This document shows positions 1-5,537 of a stretch of DNA of 5,537 bases, in pieces. The position numbers and the translations under genes are program-made. The notes below the pieces were generated by a model, which searched no databases, was not told the origin of the DNA, and saw only the letters and a program-made list of their open reading frames with translations. The stretch comes from CAZCJU01 sp964498965 (GTDB lineage: Bacteria; Bacillota; Clostridia; Oscillospirales; CAG-272): contig CAZCJU010000085.1 of NCBI GenBank assembly GCA_964498965.1, positions 1 through 5,537 on the forward strand. The letters are read 5' to 3'. Position 1 is the stretch's first letter. Every line of letters begins with the position of its first letter.

Positions 1-2
1 CG

Positions 3-1934
3 TACATATTGAACGACGGAGAAGAAGGGGATGAAAAACCATTTAACGAATTGGGTTCTTATATAAGAACTCACGATAGGTCGAACAGCGAGTACTATAA
101 CTACGTTTGCTCGCAACTTGATACGGATAATTTGATAGATTTCTTCTGCGGAAGCATTTATTTGGCAAATAACGACTGGCCGTCGAACAATATCAAGGTT
201 TACAGAAGTAAGAACGTTACGGGAACAACACCCGAATTGACAAAATGGCGTTTTGTTTTCAGCGATATGGATATGACCTGCGGCTTTGTCGAAGATTGCA
301 ACAGAGATATGTTTTCTTATGCGATAAATAACAATACCGTTGCCGGCAGCATATTTTCCGCACTGCTGGAAAATACATCGTTTAAAAAGAAGTTCGTAAA
401 ACGAATGACCGAGTGTGCAACGACTGTATTTTCACCCGAACGTGCATTGCCCATACTCGATGAAATGATAAACGAGATAGACGGGGTTATGCCGTATCAC
501 TATAAGCGTTGGCCGGGCGACGGCGGAAGCATGGTTACCTGGAACGCAAATCTGAATACGATAAGAACGTTCATAAATAACAGAGGTGCGGTCATATTAA
601 AACAGCTTGAAGCGAAGTACGGCACGGTCCAAACTAAAGCCATGATCACATCCGACAGCACAAAGGTCGCGCTTACCGTAAACGGAAAGAACGTGACCGA
701 CGATTCGTATGAGCTTTTGTGTGACGACGGCGATACGGTCACCCTTTCGGTAAGCGTAAAGAACGGATATACATTTAAGGGATATTATGTGACGGATAAG
801 AGCGGAAACGCAAAGACATATACCTCGGCTACGGTAAAGCTGACAATAGATAAGGACACAACGATAAATGTTGCGACGGCGAAAAGCGAATTTAAAACTA
901 CACCCGCAGTTGTTGCCGGCTCGAGAAGCATTTTCGTGCTTGATGCCGACGGTGAGTTATATGCATGGGGAGAAAACGATTATTCGCAAAATCTCGTTTA
1001 TACAAGCTCGAATATAACAAAACCCGTTCATGTCGCATCGGGTATTGCGAAAGTCGAAATATCAAGAGGCGGTACCGAGGGCGACGCACCTCAAACGGTG
1101 ATATTGACCGATATCGGCGACGTATATACCGTCGGCTGTAATAATAACGGTCAGCTTGCGAGAAACGGAAAGAATTATATTCTGAGCAAGGTCAAACTGT
1201 CATTCAAGGTCAAGGATATTTCCGCAGGATTCGATCACTTGCTCATACTTTCACAAAACGGCGAGCTTTACGGATGCGGAAATAATGCATACGGACAGCT
1301 CGGAGAATCGAATTACGGCTCAAGTATCTCATCGTTCATTAAACTTGCTTCGAATGTGTCGCAAATTGCCGCAGGCAGACGCCACAGTCTATATGTGACG
1401 AACGACGGTAAGCTGTACGTTTTGGGCGATAATAGGTGGAATAAAATATCGTCGTCGGCTCCCGAAGTAATTAAAACACCTTATTTGCTTGCCTCCGATG
1501 CCCAAAAAGTCTATGCGGGTCAGCATAATTCTCTGTATATAAATACGTCAAATCAATTGTTCTATTTCGGTTGGCGTAGCGTCGAAACGTTTAATGCCGG
1601 CGAAAGCAACGGAAAAATGAACAAAATAGCCGATAACGTAGAGAGAGCGTCGATTATGGACGAACATATTATCTTCGTTACGCAAAACGGTGAGGTTTAC
1701 GGAATGGGATATAACAATTACGGACAGATCTCAACCGATAAACAGAATAAATTCGCACCATATAAAATAATGAGCGGCTGTATTGACGCATCGGCGGGAA
1801 CGTATTATTCCGTCGCATTGAAATCGGACGGAACGGTTTGCGTGTGGGGAAGCAATAAATCCGGTGTCGCCGGTAACGGAAGCAAAGGGGATAATTATGC
1901 TTCAAACACTCCGTTGAAGATAAAGGTGAAATGA
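3..1934 (+). CDS. CotH-type kinase domain protein with C-terminal RCC1-like propeller (5' partial)
   Basis: The frame is open to the left edge, so this is the C-terminal part of a longer gene; the TTG at 9-11 is internal and is used here only as residue 1. Residues about 1-205 match the C-terminal half of CotH kinase domains: an ILNDGEEGDE segment just before the usual acidic/helical region, NNDWPSNNIK at 54-63 (compare N-D-W-x-x-N-N) and FSDMDMTCGF at 84-93, the place of the YDxDxGFG-like metal-binding segment. Residues about 207-292 form a small beta-rich domain with GYTFKGYY (253-260), resembling InlB B-repeat-like extracellular modules. From 305 to the end there are seven RCC1-like repeats at 45-57 residue spacing (near 307, 364, 411, 459, 508, 553 and 600), with cores such as NGELYGCGNNAYGQLG. 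CotH proteins are atypical kinases; Bacillus CotH phosphorylates spore-coat proteins. Extracellular location is inferred, since any signal peptide lies outside the window. The true substrate is unknown. The stop overlaps the next start (ATGA). Confidence 0.88.
   Translation, partial: YILNDGEEGDEKPFNELGSYIRTHDRSNSEYYNYVCSQLDTDNLIDFFCGSIYLANNDWPSNNIKVYRSKNVTGTTPELTKWRFVFSDMDMTCGFVEDCNRDMFSYAINNNTVAGSIFSALLENTSFKKKFVKRMTECATTVFSPERALPILDEMINEIDGVMPYHYKRWPGDGGSMVTWNANLNTIRTFINNRGAVILKQLEAKYGTVQTKAMITSDSTKVALTVNGKNVTDDSYELLCDDGDTVTLSVSVKNGYTFKGYYVTDKSGNAKTYTSATVKLTIDKDTTINVATAKSEFKTTPAVVAGSRSIFVLDADGELYAWGENDYSQNLVYTSSNITKPVHVASGIAKVEISRGGTEGDAPQTVILTDIGDVYTVGCNNNGQLARNGKNYILSKVKLSFKVKDISAGFDHLLILSQNGELYGCGNNAYGQLGESNYGSSISSFIKLASNVSQIAAGRRHSLYVTNDGKLYVLGDNRWNKISSSAPEVIKTPYLLASDAQKVYAGQHNSLYINTSNQLFYFGWRSVETFNAGESNGKMNKIADNVERASIMDEHIIFVTQNGEVYGMGYNNYGQISTDKQNKFAPYKIMSGCIDASAGTYYSVALKSDGTVCVWGSNKSGVAGNGSKGDNYASNTPLKIKVK
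1922..1928 (+). promoter_or_regulatory. Ribosome binding site deciding the epimerase start
   Basis: AAAGGTG lies inside the last codons of the CotH/RCC1 gene. Two consecutive ATG codons follow, at 1931 and 1934. The GG of this site is 4 bases from the first ATG and 7 from the second, so spacing favours the second ATG. Initiation there would still be coupled to termination at the TGA at 1932-1934. Confidence 0.5.
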
Positions 1935-2599
1935 TGAAAACATTGATCTCGCCGTCGCTCATGTGTGCCGACTTGCTGAATTTGCGAGATGCGATAAATG
2001 TATTCGAAAAATCGGAAGTTCCGCTTCTGCATATTGATGTAATGGACGGTGAATTTGTTCCCAATATCATGCTCGGAACGGAATTGATAAGGACCTTAAA
2101 AAAATGCGTGAATATTCCGCTCGATCTGCACCTGATGATAAAAGAACCGGATAAAAAGCTTGATTGGTTTGAATTCTCGGGTGGAGATGTTGTATCCGTA
2201 CATCTCGAAAGCGGTGGCAATACGGAAACGGCATTAAAAAAAATCAAAGCGAGGAACGCAAATGCGTTCCTCGCACTTAATCCGAATACGGAGCTTGAAG
2301 CGGCGAAAAAGTACTTTGATCTGATCGACGGATTGCTGATAATGACCGTTTATCCGGGACACAGCGGTCAGCGGATCGTTGAAAGTACCTTGAATAAGAT
2401 TGCCGCCGCAAGAGAATTGCTCGATAAATGCGGAAGAAAAAACGCAAGAATAGAAGTAGACGGATGTGTAAGCTTTGAATACGCTCCCATAATGCGTCGC
2501 CTCGGTGCCGATACGTTTGTTGCGGGAACATCAAGCGTGTTCGAAAAAGAAAATTCAATAGAGGATAATTATAAAAGATTAGAGGAAACGTTGAAATGA
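1931..2599 (+). CDS. Ribulose-phosphate 3-epimerase family protein, AlsE-like
   Basis: A 222-aa protein of normal length for this TIM-barrel family, which inverts C3 of a ketose phosphate in the cytoplasm through two aspartates and a divalent metal. Visible motifs: ISPSLMCADL (6-15), HIDVMDGEFVPN (34-45; H34 and metal/catalytic D36), DLHLM (65-69; H67), MTVYPGHSGQ (138-147), IEVDG (174-178; D177 as second catalytic/metal aspartate) and a GTSSVF phosphate-binding segment (199-204). Several details resemble E. coli AlsE (D-allulose-6-phosphate 3-epimerase) more than housekeeping Rpe: SPSLMC instead of APSILSAD, MTVxPG, the non-GG residue after VDG (C179) and GTSxxF. Substrate could be D-ribulose-5-phosphate, allulose-6-phosphate or a related ketose phosphate. 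Start could be Met1 (1931) or Met2 (1934); ribosome-binding spacing favours Met2. It overlaps the upstream stop and the downstream start by 4 bases each, consistent with translational coupling. A perfect inverted repeat lies within the coding sequence. Confidence 0.92.
   Translation: MMKTLISPSLMCADLLNLRDAINVFEKSEVPLLHIDVMDGEFVPNIMLGTELIRTLKKCVNIPLDLHLMIKEPDKKLDWFEFSGGDVVSVHLESGGNTETALKKIKARNANAFLALNPNTELEAAKKYFDLIDGLLIMTVYPGHSGQRIVESTLNKIAAARELLDKCGRKNARIEVDGCVSFEYAPIMRRLGADTFVAGTSSVFEKENSIEDNYKRLEETLK
2249..2274. repeat. Perfect 12-bp inverted repeat with 2-base centre, inside the epimerase gene
   Basis: The left arm GCGAGGAACGCA (2249-2260) and right arm TGCGTTCCTCGC (2263-2274) are exact reverse complements around a central AA. 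In RNA the innermost pairs would open to give about a 10-bp GC-rich stem with a 6-base loop. It encodes part of ARNANAFLA in the epimerase. Eight adenines at 2236-2243 lie just left of it, so on the minus strand the hairpin is followed by TTTGA and a T run, the layout of a Rho-independent terminator. No T run follows on the + strand. Role, if any, unknown. Confidence 0.85.
2581..2586 (+). promoter_or_regulatory. Ribosome binding site of the HAD phosphatase gene
   Basis: AGAGGA sits in the last codons of the epimerase gene, 9 bases upstream of the ATG at 2596. It supports that start and allows independent initiation in addition to coupling through the ATGA overlap. Confidence 0.6.
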
Positions 2600-3246
2600 A
2601 CACAAAAGCGGTAATATTCGACCTCGACGGAACCCTGTTGTATACTGTTGAAGATCTGTGCGACAGCGTTAATTATGCATTGCGAAAATACGGTTACGAT
2701 ACTATCTCGATAGAGCAGTGTACGAAAAATATCGGAAACGGTGTTGCGAATCTGATCCTGCTTTCCGCTCCTAGCAGTGCGAACGACGACGAAAGAACCG
2801 CATTGCTGAAAGCCTTTAAAGAACACTATAAAAACAATATGCAAAATAAGACCGTACCGTATGACGGAATAACGGAAATGCTCGAAACGCTTGTCAAAGC
2901 CGGAGTGAAAACGGCTGTCTTATCGAATAAATTCGACGAAGCAACGAAAATGTTGTGTGACGAATTGCTCGGCAATCTGATAATGCTGCCTGTGGGCGAA
3001 CGTGTCGGAGTGCCGAGAAAGCCGTCCCCCGATGCGGCACTTGAAATAATAAACCGACTCGGTACGGATAAAACCTCAACAATATACGTAGGCGATTCCG
3101 ACGGCGATATCCTCATGGCGAAAAATGCCGGTATTCGTTCCGTCGGTGTGACGTGGGGATATCGTCCCGTAAGCCTTTTGATCGAAGCGGGTGCGGATTT
3201 CATAGCGAATACACCCGATGATATAGTGAAGTTTGTGCTGAAATGA
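2596..3246 (+). CDS. HAD-family phosphatase, phosphoglycolate phosphatase-like
   Basis: A 216-aa cytoplasmic hydrolase of the haloacid dehalogenase superfamily with a helical C1 cap, close to the usual length of Gph/PgmB-type enzymes. Motif I is FDLDGTL (8-14; nucleophile D9, acid/base D11). The cap carries IGNGVANLI (46-54), like the IGxGxxxLI segment of phosphoglycolate phosphatases. Motif II is VLSNK (108-112; S110), motif III is K142 in RKPSPDAALEI, and motif IV is VGDSDGDILMAKNAG (165-179; D167 and D171). All catalytic residues are present, so it should be active. Y16 follows DLDGTLL where many relatives have D; this is not a catalytic position. These enzymes have broad, hard-to-predict specificity. 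Beside an epimerase and an AraM-type dehydrogenase, a sugar- or polyol-phosphate substrate is more likely than phosphoglycolate, but that is inference. The start is fixed by the ATGA overlap and the upstream AGAGGA. Confidence 0.93.
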   Translation: MNTKAVIFDLDGTLLYTVEDLCDSVNYALRKYGYDTISIEQCTKNIGNGVANLILLSAPSSANDDERTALLKAFKEHYKNNMQNKTVPYDGITEMLETLVKAGVKTAVLSNKFDEATKMLCDELLGNLIMLPVGERVGVPRKPSPDAALEIINRLGTDKTSTIYVGDSDGDILMAKNAGIRSVGVTWGYRPVSLLIEAGADFIANTPDDIVKFVLK

Positions 3247-4139
3247 GTAACGGTAGAGCAATTGCGGTGTTGGATGCAAATATTATAAGACTTAACGATA
3301 AAAAATTAGCATTCGACGACAGATATTACCCGTTTATATCAGAAAAAATGAAGCTTATCGTGCGTGAGCCGATAGAAGACCTGCCTGCCGCTTTCGCCAA
3401 TGCGACAAGCGTTTTTGACGCTTGCTCCAATGTGGCGGCTGATAACCGAAAAAAGCAAAACGCACGTGGATTAAGACTTGCGTGCTGTGATATATTGTTC
3501 GATAAAATATTCGAAAACTGCGAATTTCCGCCTCCGTTTTTAAAAGTCGCACCGCTGAAGAGCGAACCGAAGGTGGCTTATTTGGATAATCGGCAAAGCA
3601 AAGAGGCACTGACGCATTTTTTGTGCGGACTTTGCGATGCAAGTGCGGAGCCGATGCATAATTTTTCAAATGTTGCGGAAGCCGTTTATGCACAAAAGTG
3701 TGATCTGTGCGTGTTGCCTATCGAAAATTCGTCGGACGGCAGACTGTCGAGCTTCTATAATCTGATTGCGAAATATGAGCTTTTTATTACGGCCGTGACC
3801 GATGTGACGAATTACGACTTTTCTCTGCGTACACGGTACGCATTGCTCGCACATTGCCCGACATCACATTTGAATACGGAAACGATCGGATGTAAATTGC
3901 TATTTGAGCTTGATTCCGAGCTTACCGCAAGCGAAGTTTTGACAGCTGCGGACTTTTTTAACGTCGATTGCGTTTCGATCGATTGTATCCCCGAAGCATA
4001 CAGAGTGGGCAATTCGATCGGTGCGTTTACTTTAGCGGGTACAAGGAATAGTATTATTGAATTGCTGTTCTGGCTGTATTTAAGACAAATGCCGTACATT
4101 TTGCAGGGAATATACGACGAGATCCGAAACGGAGAATAA
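3243..4139 (+). CDS. Unrecognised protein with prephenate-dehydratase-like and ACT-like segments
   Basis: I do not recognise this 298-aa protein as a named family. Residues 1-105 show no domain I can place; they include an alpha-helical, Ala- and Asp-rich stretch at about 46-92. From 110, KVAYLDNRQSKEAL resembles the VAYLGPEGTFS start of prephenate dehydratase, and DLCVLPIENSSDGRLSS (154-170) matches its VVPIENSxxG motif. LRTRYALLA (195-203) resembles the later catalytic TRF motif. However, only about 35 residues separate IENS from TRY, whereas real dehydratases have roughly 100, so the second catalytic lobe is missing. Residues about 214-290 (KLLFELDSELTASEVL, then YRVGNSIGAFTLAG) look like an ACT regulatory domain, again as in PheA. 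No signal peptide or clear membrane segment is seen. It overlaps the phosphatase stop by 4 bases (ATGA) and lacks a good ribosome binding site, so it is probably translated by coupling. It might be a ligand sensor or a diverged enzyme; function is unknown. Confidence 0.85.
   Translation: MSNGRAIAVLDANIIRLNDKKLAFDDRYYPFISEKMKLIVREPIEDLPAAFANATSVFDACSNVAADNRKKQNARGLRLACCDILFDKIFENCEFPPPFLKVAPLKSEPKVAYLDNRQSKEALTHFLCGLCDASAEPMHNFSNVAEAVYAQKCDLCVLPIENSSDGRLSSFYNLIAKYELFITAVTDVTNYDFSLRTRYALLAHCPTSHLNTETIGCKLLFELDSELTASEVLTAADFFNVDCVSIDCIPEAYRVGNSIGAFTLAGTRNSIIELLFWLYLRQMPYILQGIYDEIRNGE
4131..4135 (+). promoter_or_regulatory. Ribosome binding site of the glycerol-1-phosphate dehydrogenase gene
   Basis: GGAGA spans the last codons of the preceding gene and lies 6-7 bases before the ATG at 4142. 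It is the best-placed ribosome binding site in the window and fixes that start, leaving only 2 bases between the two genes. Confidence 0.75.
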
Positions 4140-4141
4140 AA

Positions 4142-5476
4142 ATGAATAAAAAATTTTGCGAAACCGATATAAATGGATTGCTCGGAAAAACATTTGACTG
4201 CGAATGCGGCAGAAAACACCGTGCCGCCGTCAAAAACTGTGCTGTTTACTGCGGAGCCGTTGCGGAGCTGAGTGAGCTTGCTAAAAAGTATAACGCCGAA
4301 AGTGCTTATATTGTCTGTGACACGAACACCTATAATGCCGCATTCGAATATGTGAGAGATCGACTTTGCGGATTGAAATACAGAATCCATATCTTTAACG
4401 GAAAGATCAAACTCGAACCCGATGAAGCGGCAGTGGGACAGGCAGTAATGGATTATCGTAACGAGGATATCATTATCGGCATCGGCAGCGGAGTGATAAA
4501 CGATATATGTAAATTTTTGAAAAAGCTGACGGGTAAGCCGTTTGTGATGGTAGGTACGGCACCGTCGATGGACGGTTATGCTTCGGATTCCTCGTCAATG
4601 ATATACGGCGGAGTTAAAACCACAATATATACGTGCTGTGCCGATGAACTGATATGCGATATCAATATAATAAAAAACGCTCCCGAAAAGATGATACTTG
4701 CCGGGATAGGAGATATGACGGCAAAAATCGTGAGCGTGTGCGAATGGAGAATATCCAATCTCATAAACGGTGAGTATTATTGCGAAGAAATAGCGGATAT
4801 GATGAGAAGTGCGGCGAAAAAATGCTGTGATTCTGCGGAAAAAGCCGTTAAAAGAGATACGGATGCGATCAAGACGATTGTCGAGGGACTGATACTTGCG
4901 GGAATAGCAATGAGCTTCGCCGAAATTTCACGCCCGGCTTCGGGAGTGGAACATTATTATTCTCATCTCTGGGGAATGCGTGCAATAGCGGATAACAGAC
5001 AAAGCGAATTGCACGGAATAACGGTAGGTATAGGAACCTTGCTCGCTTTGCGTAAATACGAAAAATTACGAAAAATCGTGCCTTCATATGAAAATGCCCG
5101 CAAAAAGGTACTTGCTTTCGACCAAGCAAAGTGGGAAGAAGGTGTAAGAGAATATTTTAAAACGAGTGCGGATTCGGTCATCAAGCTCGAAAAAAAGGAA
5201 AAAAAGTACGATCCGGATAAACATGAGGCGAGAATCAAAAAAATAATCGAAAATTGGGACGGTATATTGAAAATTATCGGGGAAGAACTTATACCGAGTG
5301 AAAATCTATACGCCATGTTCGATAAGCTCGGATTTCCCACATCACTCGATGATATCGGCGAAAATGAATTTTTGGCAAATTCCGCATTTTTACATACAAA
5401 GGACATAAGAGACAAATATATATTGAGTCGCCTGAGTTGGGATCTCGGAGCAGACGGAGAAATGATGACGAATTGA
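4142..5476 (+). CDS. sn-glycerol-1-phosphate dehydrogenase, AraM/EgsA type
   Basis: A 444-aa member of the iron-containing alcohol dehydrogenase/dehydroquinate synthase superfamily. AraM/EgsA enzymes reduce dihydroxyacetone phosphate to sn-glycerol-1-phosphate with NAD(P)H. Visible: nucleotide-binding IGIGSGVINDICKF (112-125); the family signature VGTAPSMDGYASDSSSMI (137-154); GIGDMTAK (188-195) with metal ligand D191; RPASGVEHYYSHLW (264-277) with likely ligand H271; and LHGITVGIG (290-298) with likely ligand H291. All three expected metal ligands are present. An N-terminal CECGRKH segment (20-26) precedes the Rossmann-like part. The protein is somewhat longer than B. subtilis AraM (about 390-400 aa), with a Lys/Glu-rich charged stretch near 346-370. 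In bacteria G1P can feed heptaprenylglyceryl phosphate or other surface lipids and polymers; no PcrB-type gene is visible here. Action on another polyol phosphate cannot be excluded. It closes a compact operon and sits 2 bases after the preceding gene. Confidence 0.93.
   Translation: MNKKFCETDINGLLGKTFDCECGRKHRAAVKNCAVYCGAVAELSELAKKYNAESAYIVCDTNTYNAAFEYVRDRLCGLKYRIHIFNGKIKLEPDEAAVGQAVMDYRNEDIIIGIGSGVINDICKFLKKLTGKPFVMVGTAPSMDGYASDSSSMIYGGVKTTIYTCCADELICDINIIKNAPEKMILAGIGDMTAKIVSVCEWRISNLINGEYYCEEIADMMRSAAKKCCDSAEKAVKRDTDAIKTIVEGLILAGIAMSFAEISRPASGVEHYYSHLWGMRAIADNRQSELHGITVGIGTLLALRKYEKLRKIVPSYENARKKVLAFDQAKWEEGVREYFKTSADSVIKLEKKEKKYDPDKHEARIKKIIENWDGILKIIGEELIPSENLYAMFDKLGFPTSLDDIGENEFLANSAFLHTKDIRDKYILSRLSWDLGADGEMMTN
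5057..5076 (+). repeat. Exact 10-bp tandem duplication inside the dehydrogenase gene
   Basis: TACGAAAAAT occurs twice back to back, encoding part of KYEKLRKI. The unit is not a multiple of three, so slippage by one unit would shift the frame and disrupt the protein after about residue 305. With only two copies it may well be chance in an A-rich coding region. Confidence 0.6.
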
Positions 5477-5478
5477 TA

Positions 5479-5537
5479 ATGAATATAACTACCCCGAAAC
5501 ACCCGGCAAGAGGAAATGAAAGGAAGAAAGTAAAAGA
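5479..5537 (+). CDS. Possible start of a further gene (3' partial)
   Basis: An ATG at 5479, two bases after the dehydrogenase stop, opens a frame of 19 codons (MNITTPKHPARGNERKKVK) that reaches the right edge without a stop. The peptide is strongly basic and too short to assign. The nearest purine-rich site (GGAGA at 5456-5460) is 18 bases upstream, too far for a good ribosome binding site, so initiation would depend on coupling. The alternative is that this is non-coding spacer; the AGGAAATG at 5511-5518 opens only a five-codon frame. Confidence 0.3.
   Translation, partial: MNITTPKHPARGNERKKVK

Noticed and set aside
9..11. TTG as the genuine start of the CotH/RCC1 gene
   Set aside because: The frame is open through the left edge, the upstream codons (Tyr-Ile) continue the CotH YILND motif, and the kinase domain would lack its N-terminal half.
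1678..2247. A 189-codon minus-strand open frame across the CotH/RCC1-epimerase junction, ending close to the inverted repeat
   Set aside because: It ends just left of the terminator-like hairpin, which would precede rather than follow it on the minus strand. The translation has no recognisable domain and the + strand is fully coding.
3378..3520. A chorismate mutase (AroQ) domain in front of the dehydratase-like part, as in PheA
   Set aside because: The helical region around residues 46-92 lacks the Arg/Lys/Glu spacing of AroQ active sites that I can recognise, so I only call it unplaced.
3812..4390. A 192-codon minus-strand open frame spanning the junction of the unknown gene and the dehydrogenase
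   Set aside because: It crosses two real + strand genes and gives no recognisable domain. The + strand genes have matching overlaps and ribosome binding sites.
4963..5502. A 179-codon open frame on the minus strand opposite the dehydrogenase
   Set aside because: It lies fully antisense to a gene with clear conserved motifs, its translation is Ser/Phe-rich with no recognisable domain, and it is best explained as a by-product of the codon pattern of the + strand gene.
5477..5537. A Rho-independent terminator after the dehydrogenase gene
   Set aside because: No GC-rich hairpin followed by a T run is visible in the 61 bases to the right edge, so the operon may continue.

Overview
The window is one stretch of tightly packed, same-strand bacterial genes with no intergenic region over about 100 bases. 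It suggests a moderately AT-rich Gram-positive anaerobe, probably an uncultured Clostridia-type Bacillota. This rests on the CotH-kinase/RCC1 architecture, the bacterial AraM-type glycerol-1-phosphate dehydrogenase, GGAG-type ribosome binding sites and A/T-leaning codon choice. It is an inference from gene content; no rRNA or other marker is present.

Layout, all on the + strand: (1) positions 3-1934, the C-terminal part of a large, presumably secreted protein. It has a CotH-type atypical kinase domain, a small beta-rich linker domain and seven RCC1-like repeats. Its N-terminus lies left of the window. (2) 1931-2599, a ribulose-phosphate 3-epimerase family enzyme that looks closer to the AlsE (allulose-6-phosphate epimerase) branch than to housekeeping Rpe. 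(3) 2596-3246, a HAD phosphatase of the phosphoglycolate phosphatase type. (4) 3243-4139, an unfamiliar 298-aa protein with prephenate-dehydratase-like and ACT-like segments but without the usual second catalytic lobe. (5) 4142-5476, an AraM/EgsA-type sn-glycerol-1-phosphate dehydrogenase. (6) From 5479, a possible further reading frame running off the right edge.

The first three junctions are ATGA stop/start overlaps and the fourth is a 2-base gap with a good ribosome binding site, so the five genes almost certainly form one operon. The middle genes read as a small cytoplasmic sugar-phosphate or polyol-phosphate module (epimerase, phosphatase, polyol-phosphate dehydrogenase). The HAD phosphatase plus AraM-type dehydrogenase recalls the araL-araM pair in the Bacillus subtilis arabinose operon. 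A plausible but unproven reading is that the module makes a glycerol- or polyol-phosphate for a cell-surface polymer or lipid, and that the secreted CotH/RCC1 protein acts at the same surface. The least explained items are gene 4, the coupling of the CotH/RCC1 gene to the metabolic genes, and a perfect 12-bp inverted repeat inside the epimerase gene.
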